Assembly (NCBI GenBank): GCA_000024525.1
Contig: CP001769.1
Location: 2,962,001-3,026,000 of the forward strand
Direction: 5' to 3'
Length of the DNA: 64,000 bases
Origin: Spirosoma linguale DSM 74
GTDB taxonomy: Bacteria; Bacteroidota; Bacteroidia; Cytophagales; Spirosomataceae
Position 1 is the stretch's first letter. Each line of letters begins with the position of its first letter. Position numbers and translations under genes: made by a program. The notes beneath the pieces were generated by a model. That model saw only the letters and a program-made list of their open reading frames with translations. It searched no databases and had not been told where the DNA came from. Shown here piece by piece: positions 9,445-18,915 of this stretch.

Positions 9445-10314
9445 TTAAGGCTTTTCCGGTAACCGGTCAATCTGACTTTCGTAATAATCCTTCCAGATTT
9501 GCTGCCCCCGCTGATAAGCCTCTTTTTCCGATTCATCTTTTAGTAATTCCTGTTGCCGTCCCAGCACACTTAACACGGCAGTGAGCATCTTGGTATTACT
9601 AGCCGACATACTTTTGGGAAGTATCCGGTAAGCCGCCACCTTATTCGTGTGGTGAAGTACGGGGTAGGTACGGGCTATCCGTAAATACATATCGTAATCT
9701 TCGCAGGCTTTCAGGGATGTATCAAAAGCATAAGCGTTCAGAACGGTACGCCGGTACATGACCGTTGCGTGCATGCCAATGTAATTGCCTTCGAGCAATC
9801 GTAGGTAATGATGGTCGTTAATGTTACGAGCTTCAGACGACAATAACTCCTTGTTTATCGTCACCTTATCGTGCCCGCCCGATACAAAAGCAAGGGCTGG
9901 ATTATGGATCATCAGGTTGGCACCAATATCGATACAGGCAGGGTACAGCCAGTCGTCGGCATCCAGAAAGATCACAAAATCACCCTTGCTGGCCTTGGTC
10001 CCTGTATTGCGCGCAGCAGATAATCCCTGATTTTCCTGATAGATATACTTAACGTTTCGGTACCGGGCCGACACCTCACGGGTGTTATCCGTTGAGCCAT
10101 CGTCCACAACAATAATTTCAATGGGCTTTACCATTTGAGCCAGCTTACTGAAAGGACTCCATGTTTGCTGAACAACGCTGTCGATTGCATCGGCCAGAAA
10201 CTGCCCGTGGTTGTAGCAGGTGATGACTACCGTAACCAGAGGAGGCTTTCCAGTTAACAAATTACTAATGCGTTGCACCCATCGAAAAAGGCGAACTAAA
10301 TACGGTTTGACCAT
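9445..10314 (-). CDS. GT2 family glycosyltransferase
   Basis: 289 aa. PLVTVVITCYNHGQFLADAI near residue 25, IEIIVVDDGSTDNTREV near 63, ENQGLSAARNTG, and the DXD site FVIFLDADDWLYPACID at about 112-128. ACEDYDMYLRIARTYPVLHH is the conserved C-terminal ED motif region. A compact inverting GT2 with no membrane segment. Separated by 3 bp from the preceding GT2 gene in the same operon. Sugar specificity is not readable. Confidence 0.9.
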   Translation of the reverse strand: MVKPYLVRLFRWVQRISNLLTGKPPLVTVVITCYNHGQFLADAIDSVVQQTWSPFSKLAQMVKPIEIIVVDDGSTDNTREVSARYRNVKYIYQENQGLSAARNTGTKASKGDFVIFLDADDWLYPACIDIGANLMIHNPALAFVSGGHDKVTINKELLSSEARNINDHHYLRLLEGNYIGMHATVMYRRTVLNAYAFDTSLKACEDYDMYLRIARTYPVLHHTNKVAAYRILPKSMSASNTKMLTAVLSVLGRQQELLKDESEKEAYQRGQQIWKDYYESQIDRLPEKP

Positions 10315-10317
10315 ACG

Positions 10318-11583
10318 TTATACGTTTGGTTGAGACGGACGATTACGATTTTTGAGGTAAAAAAGCACACCCGATAAAGCCCCTCTTATCTCCATACCTA
10401 TGGTTTGATAGCGAAAGCCATACGAAGGAAATCCAGCTTTAAGGTAATGCAGGTAATACAGTGGCAGGCTTTTAAATACGTGTCGGCGGTAGCCTGCCGA
10501 GGGATGATAAGCCTGCTGAATAAGTGCGGCTGCGGTATGACCGCGCATGTAGCTGAACAACTGTTTTTTCAGCGCAGGCAGTTGCTGCCGGTGTTTATGA
10601 AACACTACAGCTCTTGGGTTATAATGTACCGAGTAGCCATGTGTCAGTATACGGAACCACATTTCTGAGTCGCCATTGCAGCCGGCAGCGCCAACATCCA
10701 GCCGCTCGTCAAAGTAACCGGTTGTCGCGAACAAATCCCGCCGGAAGGCCATGTTGGCTCCAGCTCCAATTTCCCAGATCGGTGGTCCGGCAAAAAGTGT
10801 ACGGTTGAGGTAGGCGGCATCGTACGTTTTATCGATATAGCCCCGGTTAAAGCTCCAGTGCTTTTCGAAAATAAGCTGTGCTTCGGTGTTAAGCTCGGCG
10901 GCAATCACCAGCCCGGTCATGGCGGCAACGCTCTCATCCTGAAAGGTTTTCCAGATGTGATAAGCCCAGTGCGCATGCACCTGCACATCATCATCTACAT
11001 AAGCCATAACAGGCATTGTAGCCATACGAATCCCCGAATTCCGGGCAATATCAAGCCCCGGACGGGGTTCGTGGCAGTATATCACATCCGGAAACTTCTC
11101 CACGACACGGGCGGTACTATTGTCGGTCGGGGCATTGTCGACAACAACAATCTCGGCGGGCTTACACGGCAGATCCTTTAACGCCTGAAGGGCAATCTGC
11201 AAATCGGCAGCCCGATTTCGGGTACAGATAACCACGGAGATCGGCACTTCGGCAGGCAGCGACTCAAGGTCGTAGGTGCTCAATGTGGTCGAAAGGACTT
11301 CCTGTAAATTGGCTGGCCGGGTAGTAGCTGCTCCGTCGGTCAGAGCAGACTCAGTTTGTGATGCCCTATAAGCCAGCAGAGTGGGTTGTATAGCCTGCCA
11401 GCATTTTTCCGCTAATTCGTCGGGTGTTATAACGTCTCCCGGTTCAACGAACAAATGCCCAATGGGAATTTGCCGCCACCAGAACACCAGATACCAACCC
11501 GTTTCATTGGTTGATATCGGGGGTAAATCCATTGATTCGGCAAGCTGAATGTGTCTTATCTGATAGTCAAATGATTGTTTCAT
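10318..11583 (-). CDS. GT2 family glycosyltransferase with N-terminal extension
   Basis: 421 aa. The first ~125 residues are an extra domain outside the GT fold (HLFVEPGDVITPDELAEKCW and a low-complexity linker). The GT-A domain starts at ISVVICTRNRAADLQIALQA (about 135) with IVVVDNAPTDNST and the metal site VMAYVDDDVQVHAHW (about 212). GAGANMAFRRDLF and GCNGDSEMWFRILTHGYSVHYNP follow, which resembles rhamnosyltransferase-like GT2 proteins. Its start overlaps the wzt stop by 4 bp, so it is translationally coupled to the exporter. Confidence 0.9.
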   Translation of the reverse strand: MKQSFDYQIRHIQLAESMDLPPISTNETGWYLVFWWRQIPIGHLFVEPGDVITPDELAEKCWQAIQPTLLAYRASQTESALTDGAATTRPANLQEVLSTTLSTYDLESLPAEVPISVVICTRNRAADLQIALQALKDLPCKPAEIVVVDNAPTDNSTARVVEKFPDVIYCHEPRPGLDIARNSGIRMATMPVMAYVDDDVQVHAHWAYHIWKTFQDESVAAMTGLVIAAELNTEAQLIFEKHWSFNRGYIDKTYDAAYLNRTLFAGPPIWEIGAGANMAFRRDLFATTGYFDERLDVGAAGCNGDSEMWFRILTHGYSVHYNPRAVVFHKHRQQLPALKKQLFSYMRGHTAAALIQQAYHPSAGYRRHVFKSLPLYYLHYLKAGFPSYGFRYQTIGMEIRGALSGVLFYLKNRNRPSQPNV

Positions 11584-12875
11584 AAAGAAAGGCGAAGCGG
11601 CTGATTTTCGGGCTTATGCACCAGTGTCAACGGAAACTTTGGACGAACTGACCCCCACCATTTACCGGTGAAGTTCATTCCATCTCCGCGGAAATCTTCG
11701 ACGTCGAACGACAGGCAGTTTTGATAGTCGAAGTAATCTTCCCATGAATTCCGGTAGGCGATTAGCGAAATAGAATAGGACCCATCATTTAAGAAGTTTC
11801 CGGGAATTTCGCACGTTGCCTCCACCAGTCCCCGCTTGCAGTCGGTAAAGGGGGTCATGATATCAAAAACGCATTCACCCGTTTGATTCATCAGTTGAAA
11901 ACCCGCCAGTAAACGGAGTTCGTCCTGGCAAACCCAGAACTGGAACTTCAGTGTTAACGGCGTACGGACATCGACCAGCGAATTCTCTGCTTCTTTTTGG
12001 GGGATCAGCTCAACCGATTTAAGCCGAATCCAGTGGTTTCCGGGAGCCTCCTCGGGTGTATGCCAAACCTGACTCAGCTGATTGGTTTGCGACTGATTGC
12101 TATACTGGTTCAAGATTGATTGTATGGGTCCGCTGGCTACCACCTGCCCTTTCTTCAACCACAAAATATGCTTACATAGCTGGCTGACAGCCTGCATATT
12201 GTGACTTACAAAAAGAATTGTCCGCCCTTCGGTGCGGGTAAACTCCTGCATTTTGGCAAGGCACTTTTTCTGAAATTCGGCATCCCCAACGGCCAGCACT
12301 TCGTCTACGATCAGGATGTCCGAATCCAGATGGGCGGCCACGGCAAATGCCAGACGAACGTACATACCCGACGAATAGCGTTTAACGGGCGTATCTACGA
12401 ATTGACCAATGCCGGAGAACTCGACGATCTCGTCGAACCGGCGCCGAATTTCATGACGCTTCATTCCCAACACGTAGCCGCTCAGGTAGATGTTCTCACG
12501 CCCCGACAAGTCCTGGTGAAACCCTGTTCCTACCTCCAGCATGCTGCTTAATCGGCCCCGGCCCCGAACGGTGCCGTGCGTTGGCCGAATAATCCGCGAA
12601 ATAACTTTGAGGAGCGTTGACTTTCCGGAGCCATTGCCCCCAACAATACCCCAAACGTCTCCTTCTACTACATCCAGGTTTACCTTACGCAACGCCCAGA
12701 TATGCGATGCCTGCGACTCATTTTCGACGGTCGAATTCAGGCCGAATGGATCGGCCTGATTGCGAACGGAAGTAGACCACCAGCGATGGAGATCTCTCTT
12801 GAGTGAACCCGTACCAATTGTTCCTAACTGATACAGTTTCGATATATTATCAACTTGGACTGCGAGCTTGGTCAT
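11580..12875 (-). CDS. wzt: Polysaccharide ABC exporter ATPase with carbohydrate-binding tail (Wzt-type)
   Basis: 431 aa. ATPase domain: Walker A GGNGSGKST (79-87), signature YSSGM (167-171), Walker B ILIVDE (187-192), switch His in FVSHN (225). After residue about 265 comes a 165-residue beta-rich domain (HWIRLKSVELIP, FQLMNQTGECVFDIMTPF, FLNDGSYSISLIAYRNSW) typical of Wzt C-terminal carbohydrate-binding domains. In studied systems that tail recognises the modified non-reducing end of the finished O-antigen before export. With the permease 10 bp upstream it forms a Wzm/Wzt pair moving a lipid-linked polysaccharide across the inner membrane. Confidence 0.93.
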   Translation of the reverse strand: MTKLAVQVDNISKLYQLGTIGTGSLKRDLHRWWSTSVRNQADPFGLNSTVENESQASHIWALRKVNLDVVEGDVWGIVGGNGSGKSTLLKVISRIIRPTHGTVRGRGRLSSMLEVGTGFHQDLSGRENIYLSGYVLGMKRHEIRRRFDEIVEFSGIGQFVDTPVKRYSSGMYVRLAFAVAAHLDSDILIVDEVLAVGDAEFQKKCLAKMQEFTRTEGRTILFVSHNMQAVSQLCKHILWLKKGQVVASGPIQSILNQYSNQSQTNQLSQVWHTPEEAPGNHWIRLKSVELIPQKEAENSLVDVRTPLTLKFQFWVCQDELRLLAGFQLMNQTGECVFDIMTPFTDCKRGLVEATCEIPGNFLNDGSYSISLIAYRNSWEDYFDYQNCLSFDVEDFRGDGMNFTGKWWGSVRPKFPLTLVHKPENQPLRLSL

Positions 12876-12885
12876 GAATGCGTTT

Positions 12886-13746
12886 TTAAAGGATATCCAT
12901 CAGGGCATCCTTCTGCTTGTTAAAGAGAAACAACCCAACCAGTAGACAGGCTACGGTACACACCAGACTATATATCAGCTGAACACTCGTGAACGTACCC
13001 TCTCCCAGCAAACCATATCGAAATAACTCAAACATGGGTGTCATTGGATTGATAGCCAGAATCCAGCGTACTTTGACCGGTATGATATCCATGGGATAAA
13101 TAACTGGTGTTACGTACATCAATATACGCATCAAAATCGGCACCACGTTCATCAGATCGCGGTATTTGGCCGTTATGACCGAGAAGATCAACCCACCGGC
13201 CAGCCCCAATAAAGCCACTACAATCAGAATTCCGGGGAGGGCTAATGCCCAGGCATTTATGTGTATGGTTACGTCGGTCCGGAAAGAATAAAAAACTAAA
13301 AAGGCAGCCAGCAAAGCCAGTTGAACGAGCAATCGCATAAGTTGGGCACTAACAAACGCAAAGGGCATAACCAACCGGGGAAAATACACTTTACTGAAAA
13401 GGTCGGCATTGGTCGTGAAGGTTGTTGAGGTTCCGGTGAATACATCGTTAAAGAGACCCCATAGTATTGTTCCTGTCAGGTAAAACAAAACGGGTGGCAC
13501 CGTTCCGGTTGAGATACCTACCAGTTTACTAAATACCAAAACATACGTAAATACCGTTAAAAGCGGTTGCAACAGGGTCCAGAGAGGGCCCAGCAGCGTC
13601 TGCTGATAGCTAAGAAGGAAATCACGTCTTACCAGCCGGGCTAATAAATTCCGATATGTCCAGACCTCACGTAAATTCAACTGCCACCACCGGGTACTGT
13701 TGGTTATCTGCCAATCCCATTCGGACTGATTATCTGTTCTATTCAT
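12886..13746 (-). CDS. wzm: Polysaccharide ABC exporter permease (Wzm-type, ABC-2)
   Basis: 286 aa with about six hydrophobic membrane segments (TLLQPLLTVFTYVLVFSKL; LLVQLALLAAFLVFY; GILIVVALLGLAGGLIFSVI; ILMYVTPVIYPMDIIP; LVCTVACLLVGLFLF). The N-terminus WQLNLREVWTYRNLLARLVRRDFLL is the amphipathic helix typical of the family. It forms the channel half of the O-antigen-type exporter with the Wzt ATPase directly downstream. The 75-bp gap to the preceding GT2 gene shows no terminator. Confidence 0.93.
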   Translation of the reverse strand: MNRTDNQSEWDWQITNSTRWWQLNLREVWTYRNLLARLVRRDFLLSYQQTLLGPLWTLLQPLLTVFTYVLVFSKLVGISTGTVPPVLFYLTGTILWGLFNDVFTGTSTTFTTNADLFSKVYFPRLVMPFAFVSAQLMRLLVQLALLAAFLVFYSFRTDVTIHINAWALALPGILIVVALLGLAGGLIFSVITAKYRDLMNVVPILMRILMYVTPVIYPMDIIPVKVRWILAINPMTPMFELFRYGLLGEGTFTSVQLIYSLVCTVACLLVGLFLFNKQKDALMDIL

Positions 13747-13821
13747 AAGATTTTTATAATCGATAAACCGGTATACTCTTTCTAAGATCCCTGTATGTGT
13801 ACACTAACCTACAAATGTATC

Positions 13822-14877
13822 CTATTCTGTTGTCTTGGTATCTGATAGATAAAAAGGCTCGGTATTTAAGTTTTCTCTTTTCGGCTTATGTAAAGCACAA
13901 TTATACAAAATAAACTTAAACAAAACCTTAGTTAATATACGATAAAACGACGGACCCGAGTACAGGCGGTATGCCTCCCGGATAGTACCCAGTATATAAT
14001 TGGTATTTCCAGAATCTTTCCAGGCATTAAATGCACCGTACATTCCATAGCGGACATACACCGATTTACTGTGCCGCAAAACTGCTTGCTTATCATCGTC
14101 GGGCAAATAGTTCTGAATAACCGCTATAACCGAACGTAAATCACGAAGTGCATGCCCCGTTGCCATTTTTTGATCACTAATGGATTGCGGACGTCCGCGG
14201 TACTCGGCTAGCACCTCCGGCGTATAGGCAAAGGAATAACAGCGGGCAATCCGCACCCACATTTCCCAGTCTTCGCCATAAGTAACTCCGTAGAAGGCCC
14301 CCAGATGTTCATAAACCGAACGTTTAACAACCATCGATACATATTGAAGCCGGTCCTGCTGTGCTATACGAATCAGCCAGTTATCCAGCAGGCCATCGTC
14401 TGGTCGCTCGGGGTCGCTGCATTGACGGTCATTCCCCCACGCGTCTATATAAGCGTATCGACAGGCGGCTGCTCCTATGGTTGGAAAGGCCGTAAACAAG
14501 CCACCCATTTTAGTATAGAAGCCCGGACGAACACGGTCATCTCCGTGCAATAAATGGACCAGATGGCCTCTGGAGCGGTTCAGACAGGTTTCGAAATTGC
14601 GTAAACTGCCAACGTTATGTGGCTGCCTGTAATATGACACTCTGCCTTTACCGAGGGTAGCCACAAGGGCTTCAACATCGGCGTCGGTGCTGGCATCATC
14701 TACCACTTCAATCTGCATTTGATCTTCACCCAAGTCCTGGGCCAACACCGATAGAAGCGTTTCCTCTAGAAAAGATGCGCAGTTATAGGCTGGGATCATC
14801 ACCGACCAAAGCGGCCGGTGAACAAGCTCGTTTATGGGTTGGATAGTTGGGGGCACTAGTGGAATTCTGTCCATCAA
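13822..14877 (-). CDS. GT2 family glycosyltransferase (first gene of the polysaccharide operon)
   Basis: 351 aa. PLWSVMIPAYNCASFLEETL, VEVVDDASTDADV-type block (IEVVDDASTDADVEALV), YRQPHNVGSLRNFETCLNRS, metal site HLLHGDDRVRPGFY, and YGEDWEMWVRIARCYSFAYTP. It shares its start (MDRIP) and most of its first 130 residues with the last gene of the operon (6505-7527), then diverges. It is the promoter-proximal gene of the operon, preceded by a 1.4-kb AT-rich gap that must carry the operon promoter. Sugar specificity is unknown. Confidence 0.9.
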   Translation of the reverse strand: MMDRIPLVPPTIQPINELVHRPLWSVMIPAYNCASFLEETLLSVLAQDLGEDQMQIEVVDDASTDADVEALVATLGKGRVSYYRQPHNVGSLRNFETCLNRSRGHLVHLLHGDDRVRPGFYTKMGGLFTAFPTIGAAACRYAYIDAWGNDRQCSDPERPDDGLLDNWLIRIAQQDRLQYVSMVVKRSVYEHLGAFYGVTYGEDWEMWVRIARCYSFAYTPEVLAEYRGRPQSISDQKMATGHALRDLRSVIAVIQNYLPDDDKQAVLRHSKSVYVRYGMYGAFNAWKDSGNTNYILGTIREAYRLYSGPSFYRILTKVLFKFILYNCALHKPKRENLNTEPFYLSDTKTTE

Positions 14878-16288
14878 TACTATTTGTTACTCAATTCTAA
14901 CCTTAACTTAACTAATGGTTAACTTAAAAAGAGAGTAGTGAATAATAACTAAGACATAACTACCTTTAAACTATAGTTTTTCTAGTTATAAATACCATAT
15001 TACTCAATATTGGTTATACAAAAAAATTTCCCGTTGCTGGCAGTGAAAGAAAACTATCGTACGCTCTCTTTTCAAGTATTTTATAAAAAAAATTTCATTA
15101 AAGTATCTAATAATGCAAGCGCTGTTTAAGTTTATTTCTAATCTCGAAAAATTCACACAAATGCGAACATGTATAAGAATTTTAAGTCTTTGAACTCATA
15201 GTTTGAAGATCAGGAAAGACGGCTTAACTAATTCGAAATAATAACGTTTTTCGGCAATAGTATGATCGAAACATAGCCATATCATCAACTTGGCAGTCTA
15301 ATGTTTACAATTATCATTACTAGTTTAGTAATACTGGATGCTCAGAGCTATATCAGTAGACGGACTATTTATATTTTCTTATAAGACACAGCGATTGTTC
15401 ACAGTATTATCACAAACCATTTTTATAGATATAGAATCAATCAGAAAATACACTTTGCTTACTATCTTTACCATTTAGTAAGCAATATACATATCCTTTA
15501 TTGTTAAAAACAACTGCAATAAAACAACACAACCATCTAATTATAAGCCATTTATATAAATTTCACTTTACCGGGTCTGCTTGTTTAGTTAGATTTATTT
15601 AAGTCATATCTATATGCGATGAAAAGCAACATAATCAGTCAAATAAACGTCATTTATCTTACCAGAAAAGCTATAATAGCACACAAAAGGTTAGCTGTCA
15701 TGTATTTAAAAGGCATATACTTTTAAACTAAAGACGTACAGCCGAAGTATTAATGAATATGGCTTTATTTGACATTATTCTTCTATAAGAATACGCCACC
15801 CTTAATGAAGTGAACCATTTTTATAATAATCATTTAACGTTCTTAGCCTTCCGAAGTTAAGGAGAAACTCCACAAACACCATACGCATGTTTCTCTAATT
15901 GACTTTTAGTGTTTTGATAACACCGCTAACAAAATTGCCCTTTCTAGCCTGAAAACGCAGTTTTTACGCGCAGGCATAATATGTCCAGCATCCGAAAACT
16001 TACGCGGTTATAGTTGAAATCCGCACATATTATTTTATACCTGCTTATTATAAACTAACTACTACTGTGGGAAACATGCGAATAGTAGTCCCCGATCGGC
16101 TTACATCAAAGCAGTATAAATCGACATACCCCTCTCTTTTGTCACCTAAGTAGTAGTAAGTAATACTAATTACTGGTTAAATAAGTAGCAGGCTTGTCAC
16201 AGGAGTTGACAACTTGCTATGCAGCCAGCTAACAGTATGTTCCAGATTCTCAATTTCTTGTAATACTTAACTTAAACAATAGTAACTC
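14878..16288. other. 1.4-kb AT-rich region without recognisable genes
   Basis: No open frame longer than about 60 codons with protein-like content on either strand, no tRNA-like cloverleaf and no long inverted or direct repeat that I could find. It is much more AT-rich than its flanks. It must contain the promoters of the polysaccharide operon (minus) and probably of the YegP-like gene (plus). A structured RNA or decayed genes are possible but nothing specific supports either. Confidence 0.5.
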
Positions 16289-16621
16289 ATGGGTAAATTC
16301 GTAATCACGACCAGGAAAAATGGAGAGTTTCAGTTTAATCTGAAGGCGGGTAACGGACAAATCATTCTGACAAGCGAAGGCTATTCATCAAAATCAGCTT
16401 GCCAAAATGGGATCGAATCGGTGAAAACCAACTCGCAGGACGATGGGAAATTTGATCGAAAAGTATCGTCCAATGGAAAGCATTACTTTAATTTGAAAGC
16501 CAGTAATGGGCAAATTATAGGCTCAAGCGAGTTATATGAGAGCGAAGCGTCAAGGGAGAATGGCATTGCCTCCGTTAGGAATAACGCCCCTAACGCTGAT
16601 ATTGACATACAGACGGTTTAA
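16289..16621 (+). CDS. YegP-family protein with two DUF1508 repeats
   Basis: 110 aa made of two similar halves. Each has a phrase like FQFNLKAGNGQII or YFNLKASNGQIIGSSE, followed by a helix with a Gly-Ile repeat register (ACQNGIESVK; SRENGIASVR). This is the UPF0339/DUF1508 fold, of unknown biochemical function. The length matches two-repeat members. No signal peptide. It stands alone, with an inverted repeat 30 bp after the stop. Confidence 0.9.
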   Translation: MGKFVITTRKNGEFQFNLKAGNGQIILTSEGYSSKSACQNGIESVKTNSQDDGKFDRKVSSNGKHYFNLKASNGQIIGSSELYESEASRENGIASVRNNAPNADIDIQTV

Positions 16622-16650
16622 CGTGAACAACCTTTTCGAAATTTTACATT

Positions 16651-16695
16651 GACTAACGAGTGGTCTCGATGTACTTACCGGCTTACTCGTTAGTC
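16651..16695. repeat. 11-bp perfect inverted repeat after the YegP-like gene
   Basis: GACTAACGAGT (16651-16661) pairs with ACTCGTTAGTC (16685-16695) around a 23-base loop, 30 bp past the YegP stop. There is no T-run on either side, so if it terminates transcription it is not a classical intrinsic terminator. It could also be a protein-binding site. The remaining ~180 bp to the next gene show nothing else. Confidence 0.4.
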
Positions 16696-16878
16696 TACTC
16701 TGCAATTACATAAGCTATAAACCGGGCAAGGCTGTAGCAAACCGACCGGTTCGTCGCCGGGTCTATAGCCGTACCTTTTTATCGACATGCCCTGATTTGG
16801 CTACAACAATCACAAATCCGGCTACGTCTTTGCAGACAATACGGTGGACCTTTGTCCTAATCAAAACAAAGGAACACT

Positions 16879-17742
16879 ATGATCTTAGTAACCGGAGCCA
16901 CCGGCCAACTGGGCACCGCCGTTATTCGGCAGCTCCTACAAAAAGTACCGGCCAGCCAGATTGTTGCCCTGGTACGGGACGAACAAAAAGCCTCTAACCT
17001 GATCAACCAGGGGGTAACCATACGCATGGGCACCTACGACGATACCGAGGCCCTCGGCCAAGCAATGCAGGGTATTGAAACCCTCCTGCTGATTGCCGGT
17101 ACAGACGAGCAAAACCGGGTTCGCCAGCACCAGAACGTCGTAGATGCGGCACGGAAAGCATCCGTTCAACGGATTGCCTACACGAGCCGGGCGCTCAAGG
17201 AGCCTGCTACACTGGTCAATCAGCTGATGATGGGCCACTTTCAGACTGAAGACTACATCAAAGCAAGCGGACTTGCCTACACGCTGTTTCAGAACATTCT
17301 ATATATGGATGCCATCCCACAATTTGTGGGCGGTGACGCCGTTTTCGAGCGGGGTATCTATCTACCAGCCGCGCAGGGCAGGGTTGCCTTCGCCCTACGA
17401 AACGAGATGGGCGAAGCCATCGCGAATGCCCTAGCGGGTAAGTCCGAAGGCAACATCACCTACCGGTTAACGGGTGGTGAGTCTTACTCTTTCCATGACG
17501 TAGCCGCTGCTCTAACTACGCTATCTGGCAAGCCAGTCGCTTATACCACGGCAGAGCCACTCACGTTCGAAACACAACTCACCGAACGCGGTTTACCCAC
17601 TGTTGTAGCCCAACGAATCACCAGATTTATTACCGACATCGCTCATGGGCAGGAAGATAGCGTAAGCCCTGACCTGGAAAAACTACTTGGTCGCAAGCCA
17701 ATGGCACTTAACGAAGGATTAGCGTTGTTGTATCCGCTGTAA
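16879..17742 (+). CDS. NmrA/QOR2-like NAD(P)-binding oxidoreductase
   Basis: 287 aa. The Rossmann motif is right at the start (MILVTGATGQLGTAVIRQLL, GxxGxxG type), then VALVRDEQKA and the TYDDTEAL and LLLIAG segments of atypical SDRs of the NmrA/quinone-oxidoreductase 2 type. It lacks an obvious YxxxK catalytic pair, as is common in this subgroup. Likely an NAD(P)H-dependent reductase of small electrophiles or a redox sensor. The AraC regulator begins 44 bp downstream on the same strand and may control it. Such pairs of atypical SDR and AraC genes are common in soil bacteria. Confidence 0.87.
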   Translation: MILVTGATGQLGTAVIRQLLQKVPASQIVALVRDEQKASNLINQGVTIRMGTYDDTEALGQAMQGIETLLLIAGTDEQNRVRQHQNVVDAARKASVQRIAYTSRALKEPATLVNQLMMGHFQTEDYIKASGLAYTLFQNILYMDAIPQFVGGDAVFERGIYLPAAQGRVAFALRNEMGEAIANALAGKSEGNITYRLTGGESYSFHDVAAALTTLSGKPVAYTTAEPLTFETQLTERGLPTVVAQRITRFITDIAHGQEDSVSPDLEKLLGRKPMALNEGLALLYPL

Positions 17743-17786
17743 CGCGTACTGCCAAGGGCAAAGCCCGGCCCTAAGCCCATCCAATT

Positions 17787-18701
17787 ATGTCAACCGAACC
17801 GCTTCTCCGAATTGATACGATAGCCACCTACCACCAATTCGCCGGGCTTCCCAAACCGGACCATCCGCTCATTAGTGTAGTCCGGTTTGACGATATCAAA
17901 CCACGCGGGATTGATAAGCCTAAAAGCATCGTCAACAATTTTTATTCGATAGCGCTGAAATGGAATTTTGGCGGCCGGATGAAATACGGTCAGCAGGCGT
18001 ACGATTTCGATGAAGGCGTGATGGTCTTTATGGCACCTGGTCAGGTGCTTAGTCTCACCGCCGAGGAGCCGCATAACCATACGGGGTGGCTGTTGATGAT
18101 TCACGCTGATTTTTTGTGGAATACCCCTCTGGCCAGAACCATGCGTCAGTACGACTATTTTGATTATTCTATTCGGGAAGCCCTGTTTCTGTCCCAGAAG
18201 GAAGAAGCCATGATCGTGGGCATCATTCAACAGATTCAGCACGAATACCTGGCACCGATTGACAACTTTAGTCAACCCGTTATCATCGCACACCTCAACG
18301 TGTTACTTACGTATGCCGACCGGTTCTATCAGCGTCAGTTCATCACGCGGAAGATGGCCAATCACCAGATTCTCGACCGGTTTGAGGCAGTGCTCCAGGC
18401 TTATTTTGACAGCGATGAACTTCTCAAAAGCGGCTTACCAACGGTCGGGGATCTGGCTGGGCAGCTTAATCTGTCGCCTACTTACCTCAGTAGTCTGCTC
18501 AAGACGGTAACGGGCCAAAATACCCAGCAGCACATTCATGAGAAACTCATTGCCAAGGCCAAAGAGAAGCTGTCTACGACAAATTTATCCATCGGTGAAA
18601 TTGCCTTTATACTGGGTTTTGAGCACTCTCAGTCGTTCAGTAAGTTATTCAAAAGCAAGACCAATTCCACTCCGCTGGAATTTCGGCATTCGTTTAAGTA
18701 G
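17787..18701 (+). CDS. AraC-family transcriptional regulator
   Basis: 304 aa. The N-terminal ~180 residues are a cupin-like sensing domain (FDEGVMVFMAPGQVLSL; HTGWLLMIHADFLW). The C-terminal ~100 residues hold two helix-turn-helix units: GDLAGQLNLSPTYLSSLLK and IGEIAFILGFEHSQSFSKLF, followed by the family ending STPLEFRH. Probably regulates the adjacent NmrA-like oxidoreductase; the ligand is unknown. Confidence 0.92.
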   Translation: MSTEPLLRIDTIATYHQFAGLPKPDHPLISVVRFDDIKPRGIDKPKSIVNNFYSIALKWNFGGRMKYGQQAYDFDEGVMVFMAPGQVLSLTAEEPHNHTGWLLMIHADFLWNTPLARTMRQYDYFDYSIREALFLSQKEEAMIVGIIQQIQHEYLAPIDNFSQPVIIAHLNVLLTYADRFYQRQFITRKMANHQILDRFEAVLQAYFDSDELLKSGLPTVGDLAGQLNLSPTYLSSLLKTVTGQNTQQHIHEKLIAKAKEKLSTTNLSIGEIAFILGFEHSQSFSKLFKSKTNSTPLEFRHSFK

Positions 18702-18915
18702 CCTATCCATTTGTTGCCCGTCAGGACCAATACAACGACCCGGGAGAGCGTATCAACTATAAGTATAAATTATATCAGCCCGTCTTCCAAAGTTGACTTT
18801 CAACGCAATTCCAAACGCTTTAAGCAGCTTCTATCTATAACGGCCAGCTATTCTCTTGTCTGCTTAACGCTGGTAGTGATGATGAGTGCCGGCACTAAGA
18901 AACCCAATCAGCAGT

